Part shown: positions 8,976-17,113 of the stretch, piece after piece
Layout of the letters: each line of letters begins with the position of its first letter
Position numbering within the stretch: position 1 is the first letter of the stretch
Source: Roseiarcus sp963753135
GTDB taxonomy: Bacteria > Pseudomonadota > Alphaproteobacteria > Rhizobiales > Beijerinckiaceae
Direction of reading: 5' to 3'
DNA length: 64,000 bases
Assembly (NCBI GenBank): GCA_963753135.1
Contig: CAVWBA010000010.1
Location: forward strand, 103,060-167,059
The notes under the pieces: model-generated
Told to the model about the DNA's origin: nothing
Database searches by the model: none
Seen by the model: the letters and a program-made list of their open reading frames with translations, nothing else
Position numbers and translations under genes: made by a program

Positions 8976-10261
8976 GTCCCAACACTCATGGCGCGGCGTC
9001 TTGGCGCGTCCGCGCCTGACCCGATAATGATTGAAGCGGCCTTATACCCTGAACGCACGGCGCCTTCGATGGTGGCGGGAAGGCCGGTCTGGACCCAGTC
9101 GCCGGCGAGCACGACGTTCGCCCATTGAGTCCGCGAATCTGGCCGTTTGGCGTTCTGCGCCGGCGTCGCCGCGAAAGTCGCGCGCTTTTCCTTGACGATC
9201 TGCCAGGGCGGCAGGTCGGCAGGCAGTCCGGTCAACGCCGCCGCCTCGCGCCAGATTTCGGCCGCAAGCTCATCGCGCGGACGGTCGATGAGCCGGTCGG
9301 CGTTGCTGATCGTGACTGAGAGACGATCCGGGAAGGCGAACAGCCATTCGATCTTGGCGTTGACGACGCCGAGGATCGCCGGCTGGCCGCGAGGCGGCTT
9401 GACGTGGAAATGGACATTGAGAATGCCGCGAAATTCGTCCGGCGCCGTCAGGCCGGGAAGAAGGTCCTTCGCGATCCATGGCGGCGCGCCGAGGATCACG
9501 GAATCATCCGGGGCGAGCTCTTGCTGAGACCGCTCGAAGTCGAGCGCGACAGCCCGTTTTCCCTCGAAGCGGATCGCCCGAAGGCGGTCGCCGAACCGAA
9601 CCGGAGAGCCGCGCGCGGCGAGAAAAGCGAGCGCCGGATCGATGAAACTGCTGGCAAGCCCATGGGCCGCAAAGAGCGGGCGGCACGCCTTGCCCCCTAG
9701 GGCGAGAGTCTCGCGCAGCAAAGCAGCGGTCAGCGCCGCGGAGCTTTCCCGCGGATCGGTGTTAAGCGCCGAGGTCAGAAGCGGGCGCCAGAGCCGCTCG
9801 TAGAGCGGGCCCTCGCAGCGCATCGCCTCGCCGACAGTCGCGTGCGACCCCTTCATGAACACGCCGAGCGGCGCGAGATATTCACCAAGCGTTGTGCCCG
9901 GGATCCGCTTCTTCCGATCGAATAGCCACCAAGGGATGCGGCCCTCGCTAAGATCCAGCCGCCACCGCTCGCCGCTCTTGAGGTCAGCGAAGTCGAAGAT
10001 CGCGGCGCCGGGATCGTGCAGTGTCTGGCGCGCGCCTATCCGATCGAGATAGTCCAGCGCCTCGTGATTGCCTGACAGCAGAAGATGGTTGCCGTTGTCG
10101 ATGACGACGCCCAGCGTCGGGTCAAGATAGGACCGGCAACGGCCGCCGGCGAACGACGCCGCCTCATGCACAATGACCTGGCGGCCGGCGTCGGCAAGAC
10201 GCACGGCGGCGCTCAAGCCTGCAATGCCAGCGCCGACGACATGGACCGCGCCAGCGCTCAC
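8972..10261 (-). CDS. hpnE: Hydroxysqualene dehydroxylase HpnE
   Basis: 429 residues from a GTG start at 10261 that overlaps the hpnD stop by 4 bases (GTGA). The open frame reaches further upstream to 10723 but those codons are a shadow of hpnD, so GTG 10261 is chosen. It begins VSAGAVHVVGAGIAGLSAA, the FAD-binding dinucleotide fold, followed by GGRCRSYLDPTLGVVIDNG, typical of squalene-associated FAD-dependent desaturase-like proteins. HpnE reduces hydroxysqualene, made by HpnC, to squalene. The C-terminal VVLAGDWVQTGLPATIEGA segment is the second FAD contact. Confidence 0.95.
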   Translation of the reverse strand: MSAGAVHVVGAGIAGLSAAVRLADAGRQVIVHEAASFAGGRCRSYLDPTLGVVIDNGNHLLLSGNHEALDYLDRIGARQTLHDPGAAIFDFADLKSGERWRLDLSEGRIPWWLFDRKKRIPGTTLGEYLAPLGVFMKGSHATVGEAMRCEGPLYERLWRPLLTSALNTDPRESSAALTAALLRETLALGGKACRPLFAAHGLASSFIDPALAFLAARGSPVRFGDRLRAIRFEGKRAVALDFERSQQELAPDDSVILGAPPWIAKDLLPGLTAPDEFRGILNVHFHVKPPRGQPAILGVVNAKIEWLFAFPDRLSVTISNADRLIDRPRDELAAEIWREAAALTGLPADLPPWQIVKEKRATFAATPAQNAKRPDSRTQWANVVLAGDWVQTGLPATIEGAVRSGYKAASIIIGSGADAPRRRAMSVGT

Positions 10262-11082
10262 AGAATGCCGTATCGCAGCAGCGCGCCAAGCAGACGCAGC
10301 CGGCTCGCCCTCGCGCGCCGCCGTGGCGGAGCGAAGCCCTCTTTCACCATCCTGTCGAGGATCGAGCCATAGGCGACCGCCATCAATCGCGGCGCCTTCA
10401 CCGCCGCTCGCGGCGCCGCCGCCATAATGGACTCCGCCTTGTCGAAGTGCTCGCGGGCGCGCGCAGCCACCTCGACGCAGGCGTGGGCGAGCTTGGGGTC
10501 CGCCGCCGCCTCCAGCGGTTCCTTGGTCGTCACCCCCGCAGCGTGAAGCGCCTCGCGTGGCAGGTAGAGTCTGCCGGCGCTCGCGTCCTCGTCGATGTCG
10601 CGCAGGATGTTGGTGAGTTGGAGCGCGCGGCCGAGATGGTGAGCAAGGGCGACGCCGGGGTCCTGAGGCAGGCCGAAAATGCGCACCGAAAGCCGGCCGA
10701 CGGCGGAAGCCACCCGATCGCAATAGAGGTCGAGCGTCGCCCAGTCGGGAGCGCGAATGTCCCGTTCGGCATCCATCGCCATGCCGTCGATGACCGCGTC
10801 GAAATCGTCCTGGGCCAAACCATAGCTGCGCATCGCCTCATCGAGGACGGCGAGACGGGCAGGCGCCTGGCCCAAGAACATCGCGGCAATGTCGCCGCGC
10901 CAATGCTCCAGCGCAGCCAGGCGCTCAGCCGGTGTCGCCGGCCCGCGGTCATCCACGATGTCGTCGACGGCGCGGCAGAAATCATAGAGCGCCAACATCG
11001 CGTCGCGCCGGCGCTCCGGCAAGACGCGCATAGCGGCATAGAAGGAGGAACTGTGCGCCGCCGGCGCCGCTTGCGAGCTCAT
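10258..11082 (-). CDS. hpnD: Presqualene diphosphate synthase HpnD
   Basis: 274 residues from ATG 11082, overlapping the hpnC stop (ATGA). The open frame upstream to 11166 is hpnC sequence in another frame. Two Asp-rich motifs for magnesium and diphosphate binding are present: YDFCRAVDDIVDD and NILRDIDEDASAGRLYLP, as in squalene/phytoene synthases. HpnD condenses two farnesyl diphosphates to presqualene diphosphate. Together with HpnC and HpnE it supplies squalene to the cyclase in the three-step bacterial route. Confidence 0.95.
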   Translation of the reverse strand: MSSQAAPAAHSSSFYAAMRVLPERRRDAMLALYDFCRAVDDIVDDRGPATPAERLAALEHWRGDIAAMFLGQAPARLAVLDEAMRSYGLAQDDFDAVIDGMAMDAERDIRAPDWATLDLYCDRVASAVGRLSVRIFGLPQDPGVALAHHLGRALQLTNILRDIDEDASAGRLYLPREALHAAGVTTKEPLEAAADPKLAHACVEVAARAREHFDKAESIMAAAPRAAVKAPRLMAVAYGSILDRMVKEGFAPPRRRARASRLRLLGALLRYGIL

Positions 11083-11957
11083 GCGATCGCTTTCGCCCGC
11101 CCGCCGCGCCCTAAGCGCATCGCCGCTAGGCCAAGGAAACGCGCGGCGCCGAGCCCAGCGACCCACGCGGAGCCGGCCTTGCCAAGATGGACGCGCTCGC
11201 TCAACGGGTCGCGACTTTCGAGATCGCGCGCGAGACGGCGCGCGAGCGCATGGATCGCGGCGATCTCCGCGCCGAGCCGCACGTCCCGGATCTGGGGCAT
11301 GAGCGCTCCGCCGCGGCCCACGAGTGCGCTCGTCCGGCGGGCAAGCTCGGCGAGCGCGTCGCGCAAGGCGGGCGGCGCCTTTGGCGCGTCCAGCATCTCC
11401 ACCGAGGCGCCGTGCGCGGCGAGCGTATCGAGCGGCAGATAGACGCGATTGAGGCGCTTATAATCCTCAGCGCAATCCTGCAGGTGATTGATGATCTGCA
11501 GCGCCGAGCACAGGGCGTCGGAGGCGGGCCAGATCGAGGGATCTTCTCCGTGCACATCGAGCACGAATCGGCCGACCGGCGCCGCGGACAGAGCGCAATA
11601 ATCCATCAGCTCCGACCAGTTTGCGTAGCGGTCCTTTCGCGCGTCGAGCCGAAAGGCCTTGAGCAGATCAAGCGCATGCTTCGGGCTCAGGCCGGTCTGG
11701 CTAAGCGCAAGCCGCAAAGGCTCGGCGTGAGGATCGGGGGCGCCGCGTCCGGTCAGCGCGTCGTCGAGATCGTCGAGAAGCTTGAGCTTTGTCTCTGGCG
11801 ACAAGGACGGGTGATCGGCGACATCGTCGGCGGCGCGCACGAAGCGGTAGAAGGCGAGGATCGGACCGCGCCGCTCTTCGCTCAGGAGCCATGAGGCGAC
11901 GGGAAAATTCTCGTCCCCGGCTCCCTTGCCGGAAAGGGCCTCGCTCACCGTCGTCAT
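11079..11957 (-). CDS. hpnC: Hydroxysqualene synthase HpnC
   Basis: 292 residues, starting MTTVSEALSGKGAGDENFPV at ATG 11957, which overlaps the end of hpnB by 4 bases once the hpnB frameshift is corrected. The open frame appears fused to hpnB only because of that frameshift. The squalene/phytoene synthase motifs are FYRFVRAADDVADH and QDCAEDYKRLNRVYLP. HpnC converts presqualene diphosphate to hydroxysqualene. The N-terminal DENFPVASWLL segment is characteristic of HpnC as opposed to HpnD. Confidence 0.95.
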   Translation of the reverse strand: MTTVSEALSGKGAGDENFPVASWLLSEERRGPILAFYRFVRAADDVADHPSLSPETKLKLLDDLDDALTGRGAPDPHAEPLRLALSQTGLSPKHALDLLKAFRLDARKDRYANWSELMDYCALSAAPVGRFVLDVHGEDPSIWPASDALCSALQIINHLQDCAEDYKRLNRVYLPLDTLAAHGASVEMLDAPKAPPALRDALAELARRTSALVGRGGALMPQIRDVRLGAEIAAIHALARRLARDLESRDPLSERVHLGKAGSAWVAGLGAARFLGLAAMRLGRGGRAKAIA

Positions 11958-13323
11958 GCGCGCCCCGTCTCCCGCATCGGCGCCTGGATTCGCCCTTTCC
12001 AGTAGCCGCCGCGCCCCCGCCAATATTGTAGCGCGGAGTTGAAGGTGAAGGCGACATAAGCTGCCGCAATGGCCGGAAGGGCGAGGCCGCCAATAAGCGG
12101 CCGTCCGATAAAGGCGGAGCGTGGGCATGAGCGATAGCGCCATCATCGCCCACGCGAGCGCGCCGGCCGCTTGCGCCGGACCCCGTGCGAATAGGACGAA
12201 GAGCGGCGGCGCGAGGTAGACAAGCGCCATCCCGCCGATCGCGCCCGCGAGGCGCAGAGGCGAGTAACGCAATTCGGCGAAGGCGGAGCGCGCCACCATC
12301 CGGCCGAAATCGCTAAGGAAAGGATAGGCGCGCAAGCTGCGGACGTCCTCCGTGAGGCCAAGCCAGATAGGCCCCCGCCCTTTCATGAGCGCGCCCAGAG
12401 CGCAATCATCGATCAAGGCGCCGCGCACGGCCTCGAGACCGCCTGCCGCATGAAGAGCCTGGCGCCGCACGAGCATGCACCCGCCGGCCGCTGCGGCCGT
12501 CGCGCGACGCGGATCGTTCACCCAGGCGAAGGGATAGAGCATCTGAAAGAAGAAGACGAAAGCCGGCGCGAGCCAAAGCTCGGCGGCGCTCTCGCAGCGC
12601 AGCTTCACCATCAGCGACGTGAGGACACTGTTGTTCGCACGAGCGATCCCAACCAGGCGTGACAGCACATGCGGCGCATAGGCGATGTCGGCGTCGGTGA
12701 AGAGAACGAACTCAGGCTTGACCGCGCCGGCCTCGACTTCGGCCAAGCCCTGGCGCATCGCCGAGAGCTTGCCGGTCCAACCCGGCGGCGGGCCGGTTCC
12801 GGTGACGATTTGCAGCCGGTCGGCGGCTTGGGCTTCGCTCGCCGCAGCCGACGCTGCGGCGGCTGTGCCATCGGTGCTCTGGTCGTCGACGACGACCACG
12901 GAGAACGCCCCAGGATAGTCCTGCCGAAGCAGAGAGCCGACGCTGAGCGCGATCATGTCGGCTTCGTCGCGCGCCGGAATGATGGCGACGACGCTGGGCC
13001 ATGCGTCTTGCTCGTTGCTTGGAGCAGATTGGATTTGGGACGAACCACGGTCGTCATTGCGAGCCACGGGGCGTCGAAAGACGTCCGTCCTTCCGGACGG
13101 GCTATGGCGAAGCCATCCGGGAGTCGTCGGGGGCCTTACGACCTCCTGGATCGCCGCGTCGCTTCGCTCCTCGCGATGACGGCTCGGTCCAGCGCGCTCC
13201 TAGTCGAACATTGTTCGCCGCGGCTACAGAATCGTCGCGCTCGCGGCACAGCCAGAACCATCCCCTGCCAAACAGAAGATAGGCCCATACGGCGAGCGGA
13301 AGGAGGGAGGCGGCGACGATCAT
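11954..13323 (-). CDS. hpnB: Hopanoid glycosyltransferase HpnB (split by a repeat and a frameshift)
   Basis: The N-terminus MIVAASLLPLAVWAYLLFG, a membrane helix, starts at ATG 13323, overlapping the hpnA stop by 4 bases. The frame then enters a palindromic repeat (13053-13180) and stops at 13102. After the repeat the GT2 domain resumes in another frame: VVAIIPARDEADMI, VDDQSTDGTAAA, FVLFTDADIAY, then later membrane helices. A second break at 12104 (one extra base) hides the true C-terminus, which otherwise reads RRPLIGGLALPAIAA and ends at TGA 11954. Without the repeat and the extra base a protein of about 412 residues results. As it stands hpnB may be non-functional, or translation may restart at GTG 13067 without the anchor helix. 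Confidence 0.85.
13053..13180. repeat. Interspersed palindromic repeat inserted in hpnB
   Basis: The element is bounded by GTCATTGCGAGC on the left and by the inverted form CTCGCGATGAC on the right. It contains the inner arm CTCCTGGATCGCCGCGTCGC and a second internal inverted pair around GTCCGTCCTTCCGGACGG. Its termini match the repeat at 45166-45253. Joining the two parts of hpnB needs removal of a length that is 1 modulo 3, such as 130 or 133 bases, consistent with insertion of this element plus a few flanking bases. Confidence 0.8.
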
Positions 13324-14411
13324 TTGAGATAGCCATGGCGCGCGAAACCAGGCGATCGCATCGGCAAGGCCTTCGCGGTAGGGCCTGGAAACATAGCCGA
13401 GTTCGCGCCGCGCCTTGGAATCGTCAAAGAACATGTGGTGGCGCGCCATGCGCAGCCCATCCATGGTGATGAAGGGCTCGACGCCGCGAAGCGACGCCAA
13501 CCAACTCCGCTCCGTAAGCGATCGGATAGAGCATGGCCCGCGGCAGTTTGAGCGTAGGGGGCCGGCGTCCGACAATGCGCGCGATGTCGGCCAGCATGTC
13601 GGCGAGGAGAGACATTGTCGCCGCCGAGAATATAGCGCTCGCCGATCCGGCCCCGCTCGAGCGCGGCGACGTGACCGGCCGCGACGTCATCGACATGCGC
13701 GAGGTTGAGCCCCGTATCCACGAAGCCCGGCATTCGTCCCGACGCCGCCTCGACGATGATGCGGCCGGTCGGCGTCGGCCGCACGTCGCGCGGGCCGATG
13801 GGCGTGGACGGATTGACGATGACCGCCGGCAGGCCATCGCGCCGGATCATGGTCTCGACCAGACGCTCGGCCGCGACTTTGCTGCGCTTGTAGGCGCCGA
13901 TCCCCTCGTCCTCGGCAAGAGGATGGTCCTCGGTCGCGGCGGCGCCCTCGCTAAGCTTCAGAGTCGCGACGCTGCTCGTGTAGACGATGCGCTCGACGCC
14001 GGCGCTCAGCGCCTCCTCCATGATGAGGCGCGTTCCCTCGACATTGTTGCGGCGGATCTCTTCCGGGTCTCGCGCCCAAAGCCGATAATCGGCCGCGGCG
14101 TGAAAGAGAAAGCGGACGCCCTTCAGCGCGGACGCCAATGAGGCGCGATCGCGAAGATCGCCCTCGCACATAGTGTCGGCGGGATCGAGATTGGCGCGCG
14201 GGCTCGATGGACGGACCAGCACGCGAACCTCGTCGCCGCGGGCTCTGAGCGCGGCGGCGATTGCGGAACCGAGAAAGCCGCTCGCGCCCGTGACCAGGAC
14301 GGGCGAAGGACGCGCCTCGAGCGCGCCCTTGGCCGCCATAGCAATTGCGCCTGCCTCGCCGACCGATTCGCTGTCCGCCGAAGCAACGTTTTGTCCGCCT
14401 TCACCATCCAT
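13320..14411 (-). CDS. hpnA: Hopanoid-associated sugar epimerase HpnA (three frameshifts)
   Basis: An extended short-chain dehydrogenase with NAD motif VLVTGASGFLGSAIA, HAAADYRLWARDP, and the YKRSK active-site Tyr/Lys. The frame is open from 14411 to GGDNVS, then needs three single-base deletions, at GG 13606-13607, AA 13503-13504 and GG 13337-13338, to read LADMLADIARIVG, then WLASLRGVEPFITMDG, then AWFRAHGYLK and stop at 13320. The corrected protein has 362 residues; a start at ATG 14339 would remove 24 weakly conserved residues. HpnA is routinely the first gene of hopanoid operons; its exact reaction is unsettled. The next gene hpnB overlaps by 4 bases. Confidence 0.85.
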   Translation of the reverse strand: MDGEGGQNVASADSESVGEAGAIAMAAKGALEARPSPVLVTGASGFLGSAIAAALRARGDEVRVLVRPSSPRANLDPADTMCEGDLRDRASLASALKGVRFLFHAAADYRLWARDPEEIRRNNVEGTRLIMEEALSAGVERIVYTSSVATLKLSEGAAATEDHPLAEDEGIGAYKRSKVAAERLVETMIRRDGLPAVIVNPSTPIGPRDVRPTPTGRIIVEAASGRMPGFVDTGLNLAHVDDVAAGHVAALERGRIGERYILGGDNVSPRRHAGRHRAHCRTPAPYAQTAAGHALSDRLRSGVGWRRFAASSPSSPWMGCAWRATTCSLTIPRRGANSAMFPGPTAKALPMRSPGFARHGYLK

Positions 14412-14611
14412 GCGTAAAGCTTATCAAATTGAGGCGCGTTATCGAAGCGCTCGCAATATTTCCGCTCGAAAGCTGTCTATTTGAAGAGAACGCGAGAGCT
14501 TTCAGCCGGAATCCCTATCGCTCTCACGCGCGGTCACCTGAGTTTTGTTCGACGGTCGCCATCGCGATTCCGGGCGATGGTCACCGATGTCTCCGAAAGC
14601 CACGCCAAGAA

Positions 14612-14656
14612 ATCGCACACATTATAACATATAATATATGTTATAATGTGTGCGAT
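14612..14656. repeat. Perfect 21-bp inverted repeat with 3-base spacer upstream of hpnA
   Basis: Bases 14612-14632 are exactly complementary to 14636-14656, separated by AAT. The arms begin ATCGCACAC and the centre is AT-rich (TATAACATATAATATATG). It lies 201 bases upstream of the hpnA start and about 145 bases beyond the end of the GH3 gene. There is no T-tract. It could be a regulator-binding site for hpnA, a transcript-end hairpin, or a tiny mobile palindrome. The rest of the 14412-14800 gap holds the dispersed repeat listed next and no gene. Confidence 0.8.
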
Positions 14657-14679
14657 GGGGCCGAAGCGGCCAAACTCTG

Positions 14680-14755
14680 AGGGGCGGAACTAAACGGGGT
14701 CATAACCTACTGAAAACATGAGGGCGCGCCGGTAAAAATGCCGTTACAGCAGGCG
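14680..14755 (-). repeat. Dispersed repeat, copy 1
   Basis: Read on the minus strand this segment shares with 28030-28107 (plus strand) the blocks ATTTTTACCGGCGC, TTTCAG, GGTTATGA and CCCGTTTAGTTCCGCC in the same order and spacing, with a few mismatches and small gaps between them. No protein frame is apparent. It may be a non-coding interspersed element. Confidence 0.65.
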
Positions 14756-14800
14756 CAAGGTCTGAACGGGCCCGCTCCTCAAGCCGCGCCGAGGTCAGGC

Positions 14801-16937
14801 TCACGGGATCAATTCGACGGCTGAACTCAGAAGGCCGCCCGGCTCCGCGCTTTGGCCGACATGGATCTCGAACCGCCCCGGCTCCAGGATGCGCTCGAGG
14901 CCTTGGCCAAGGAATGACAGATCCTCGACCGGGAGCCGCCACGTCACATCCTTGCGCTCTCCGGCCGAAAGAACGGCCTTCCGGACCCCCTTAAGCTCCA
15001 ACAGCGGCCGAGCGACGCTGGCGACGGGATCGCGCACGAACAGGAACAATGTCGCCTCGCCGTCGACCTGGCTCTCGTTATGGACAGCGACCGTCGTCTC
15101 GAACGTCTCGCCCGCTTTCACGCAGGCCGGCTCGCAGCGAAGATCGCTAAGCGCGAAGCGGCCGTACGACAGGCCGTGTCCGAAAGGAAATTGCGGCGTC
15201 GGCGGCTGATCGAGATAGGTGCTCGAGTAATGGACGCCGGGAGCAAAGGGTCGGCCGGAAGGAAGCTCGTTGTAGAAGATCGGGACCTGGCCGACATCGC
15301 GCGGCCAGCTCACCGGCAATCGGCCGGTCGGATTGAATTTCCCCGTCAGAACGTCGGCGACCGCATGTCCGGCCTCATGTCCAAGAAACCACGTCGCCAG
15401 CACTGCCTCCGCTCGCTCGAACAGCCATGGCAGGGTGAGCGGCCGCCCTGAGGAGAGCGTCGCCACGACCGGTTTGCCAAGATCCAAGACCGCTTCGGCA
15501 AGCGCGCGCTGGCGTCCCGGCAGGCCGAGATCCGTTCGGCTCGCGGCCTCGCCGCTCATCGCCGCGCTCTCGCCAAGGCAGAGCACGATGGTTTCGGCCT
15601 CGGCGCACAGACGAAGCGCCGCCGCTATCCCGTCTGTGCTTTCTCCCTCAATGTCGACGCCGGCGACATGATCAATCCGGCATTGCGGCAGCGCCGCCTT
15701 AAGCCCCTCAAGGATGGAGACAGCCTCCTCGGGCTTGCCCGCCGAAGCCCAGGACCCCAGCATCTCTCCTTGCGCCGCGGCCAAAGGGCCAATCAGCAGC
15801 GATGCGCCCGATTTTCGGAGATAGCGGCAAGGTTTCCGCACGGTTGGTCATGAGCACGATCGCACGGCGTCCCGCCTCGCGCGCCAGCTCGCGCCGCTCC
15901 GCTGCCCGCCTCGGCTGAGGCGCAGCCGAGCCGCGCCGATACGGATCGTCAAACAGGCCAAGACTTTCCTTCAGCTTGAGCACGCGACTCACACTCGCAT
16001 CGATCACGGCCATTGTTACGAGGCCGCGCTCAAGCGCCTCGGGCAGGCATTGTATGTACGCGCCGCTCGTCATGTCGATATCGACGCCGGCGTTCAGCGC
16101 GAGCGCCGCGGCCTCGACGAGGTCCGCGGCCACGCCATGGTTGAGGAGTTCGGCGACGGCGTTGTAGTCGCTGATCAGGACGCCCTCGAAGCCGGCGACT
16201 CCTCTAAGCCAGCCTTGCAGGAGCTTGGCGTTGGCGGTCATGGCCATGCCAGCGACATCGATGAACGCTGGCATGACCGCCGCGGCGCCGGCATCAACCG
16301 CCGCCGCGAATGGCGGCAGATAGATCTCATGCAACGTTCTCTCGGAAACATCGGCCGAGGCGTATTCCCGGCCGGCGGTCACGGCGCCATAGGCGCAAAG
16401 ATGCTTGGCCGTGGCTGCAACGCTATCTCGGGCTGCAAGGTCTCGTCCCTGGAAGCCTCGCGTCTTGGCCACAGCCATCTCAGAAGCGACCCATGTATCC
16501 TCGCCAGGGCTCTCGATGATGCGTCCCCAACGCGGGTCGCGCGCCACGTCGAGCATCGGCGCGAAGGTGAGGGCGACGCCATCCTCCGCCGCTTCCTCGG
16601 CGGCGGCGCGCGCCGTCTTCTCCCAAAGGTCAGGGGCGAACTGGCAGGCTTCCGCCAGAGAGACGGGAAAAATCGTGCGGTGGCCATGGATGACGTCGAG
16701 ACCCATGAGCAAGGGAATGCCGAGGCGGGATTTTTCCACCGAGAGACGCTGGACAGCGCGCGTCTCGTCCACCCCCCAGAGGTTGAGCAAATTCCCGATT
16801 CGGCCGGTTCGAATCCCTTCATGCAGATCGTGAAGCTCGCCGGGGCCGGTAACGACGCGAGACGCAGCAACCATATTGAGTTGCCCGATCTTTTCCGCGA
16901 GCGTCATCTTTTGGAGCAATGCGTCGATGCGTCCCAT
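14801..16937 (-). CDS. Glycoside hydrolase family 3 beta-glucosidase (one frameshift)
   Basis: The N-terminal part MGRIDALLQKMTLAEKIGQLN contains the GH3 barrel with LLMGLDVIHGHRTIFP, RDPRWGRIIESPGED, AKHLCAYG and the nucleophile Asp in GVLISDYNAVAE. The frame breaks near 15813; dropping one T from TTTT 15812-15815 joins it to SGASLLIGPLAAAQGEM and the second alpha/beta domain plus the fibronectin-III-like end FPFGHGLSYGRF. Corrected length 711 residues. No signal peptide is seen, unlike periplasmic BglX. It is divergent from the ABC-GH144-GH15 genes and would release glucose from the non-reducing end of beta-gluco-oligosaccharides, possibly sophoro-oligosaccharides given the neighbours. Confidence 0.88.
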
Positions 16938-17113
16938 GCTCTTGCCCTATCTTGCGCGGCGCCCCACCGGTCCAATCCGCGCCCTCGATCGAGATCACGC
17001 TTCGCAAGCAGCCCCCGCCGATGCAACAGTCAAGCTTCGAGCCGCGAATATCCGCCAAGACGACGCTGCCGGATCATGCGAGAATGGACATCAGGGGAAA
17101 CGGATCGAATTCG

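Noticed and set aside
8972..10723. 583-codon frame suggesting a longer HpnE
   Set aside because: The first 154 codons lie over hpnD in another frame and look like Arg/Ala-rich noise; GTG 10261 fits the operon overlap pattern.
11079..13067. Apparent HpnB-HpnC fusion protein of 662 residues
   Set aside because: The fusion arises from the extra base at 12104; the corrected hpnB ends at 11954 with the usual ATGA overlap to hpnC.
6999..14411. Hopanoid side-chain genes hpnG to hpnK
   Set aside because: Looked for because of the possible cyclitol link; none of them is in the window.
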